Shown: positions 63,635 through 64,000 of the stretch, piece by piece
How positions within the stretch are numbered: the stretch's first letter is position 1
Layout of the letters: every line of letters starts with the position of its first letter
Assembly (NCBI RefSeq): GCF_016650815.1
Contig: NZ_JAEKEZ010000032.1
Location: 1 to 64,000 of the forward strand
Direction: 5' to 3'
Origin: Pseudomonas sp. TH31
GTDB lineage: Bacteria; Pseudomonadota; Gammaproteobacteria; Pseudomonadales; Pseudomonadaceae
DNA length: 64,000 nucleotides
Translations under genes and position numbers: made by a program
Notes under the pieces: model-generated
Seen by the model: only the letters and a program-made list of their open reading frames with translations
Database searches by the model: none
What the model was told of the DNA's origin: nothing

Positions 63635-63721
63635 CTGTAGGCGCTGCCGAAGGCTGCGATCTTTTGATCTTGATCTTATAAAAGCAAGATCAAAAGATCG
63701 CAGCCTTCGGCAGCTCCTACG
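63635..63721. repeat. REP inverted pair within the prp operon
   Basis: ctgtaggcgctgccgaaggc and its reverse complement around a 30-base AT-rich spacer, between prpF and prpD. Confidence 0.88.
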
Positions 63722-63800
63722 GGGATCGCATTTCAATAATAAGAATGATTACCCCTGAGCCGAGGTCCCATTAACGAACCACTTCAAGAGTGAATCGAAC

Positions 63801-64000
63801 ATGAGCGCCAACGTCGACCTGAACAACCGCCCCGACTACGACACGGTCCTGCAAGACATCGCTGACTACGTCCTCACCTTCAAGATCGAATCCCGGGAAG
63901 CTTTGGACACCGCCCGCAACTGCCTCATGGACACCCTCGGCTGCGGCCTGCTGGCCCTGCGCTTTCCCGAATGCACCAAACACCTGGGCCCGATTGTCGA
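63801..64000 (+). CDS. prpD: 2-methylcitrate dehydratase, N-terminal part
   Basis: The first 66 codons are within the window: MSANVDLNNRPDYDTVLQDI then ADYVLTFKIESREALDTARN and CLMDTLGCGLLALRFPECTK, the MmgE/PrpD N-terminal helical domain. Position after prpF and the complete operon order support prpD. In the AcnD/PrpF variant PrpD can hydrate the cis-aconitate to 2-methylisocitrate. The rest lies beyond the right edge. Confidence 0.93.
   Translation, partial: MSANVDLNNRPDYDTVLQDIADYVLTFKIESREALDTARNCLMDTLGCGLLALRFPECTKHLGPIV

Overview
The window is a 64 kb piece of a Pseudomonas chromosome, most likely from the P. fluorescens group. The evidence is the gene content and order (aroC next to an MFS gene and mtnBDC; a complete 2-methylcitrate operon of the prpB-prpC-acnD-prpF-prpD type under a GntR regulator; thrH; cysH; speE), the high GC, and the two REP families (ends like GTGGGAGCGGGCTTGCTCGC and GATCGCAGCCTTCGGCAGC) that sit in about sixteen intergenic gaps.

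Layout. 1-23.5 kb is core: a secreted alpha/beta hydrolase (partial), aroC, an MFS transporter, methionine salvage mtnB-mtnD-mtnC, a FATP-type acyl-CoA synthetase, an ankyrin protein, speE, an RraB-family protein, a circularly permuted ATP-grasp / alpha-E / transglutaminase trio, a c-type cytochrome, a thiolase + FadJ-like pair, a class I glutamine amidotransferase, corA, plsC and a crotonase. A tRNA-Ser(GGA) at 23844-23933 marks the start of a 20 kb accessory region (about 24-44.3 kb). It holds (a) a six-gene operon whose last five products match, enzyme by enzyme, the Campylobacter jejuni capsule O-methyl-phosphoramidate pathway (glutamine kinase, CTP:phosphoglutamine cytidylyltransferase, gamma-glutamyl-CDP-amidate hydrolase, CDP-amidate kinase, methyltransferase), headed by a CDP-glycerol-glycerophosphotransferase-like transferase; (b) a stretch of decayed genes (a truncated ybjQ copy, two genes that both lost their 5' ends at one junction, a serine hydrolase without its catalytic core); (c) an undescribed three-gene membrane cassette with a membrane-anchored ClpB-type AAA+ ATPase; (d) small glycine-zipper and acidic proteins, with a 220 bp IS4-like MITE inserted in a terminator loop; (e) an orphan rhs tail. 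From 44.5 kb the core returns: a HAD phosphatase, an SDR/LysR divergent pair, an Asp/Glu-racemase-like gene with an NCS1 permease, cysH, thrH, pabB, a RimK-like / inactive transglutaminase / retropepsin-like operon, and the propionate operon, which runs off the right edge in prpD.

Sequence quality. At least eleven open reading frames are split by what look like one-base errors, almost all in homopolymer runs (MFS, mtnB, alpha-E, thiolase, an accessory membrane protein, an accessory hypothetical, a glycine-zipper gene, rhs, prpC, acnD twice). Adding one base restores full family length each time (the glycine-zipper gene needs one base less or two more). I read these as uncorrected sequencing errors, not pseudogenes, and give the whole span as one gene. 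The deletions in the 31-37 kb scar zone are large and look real.
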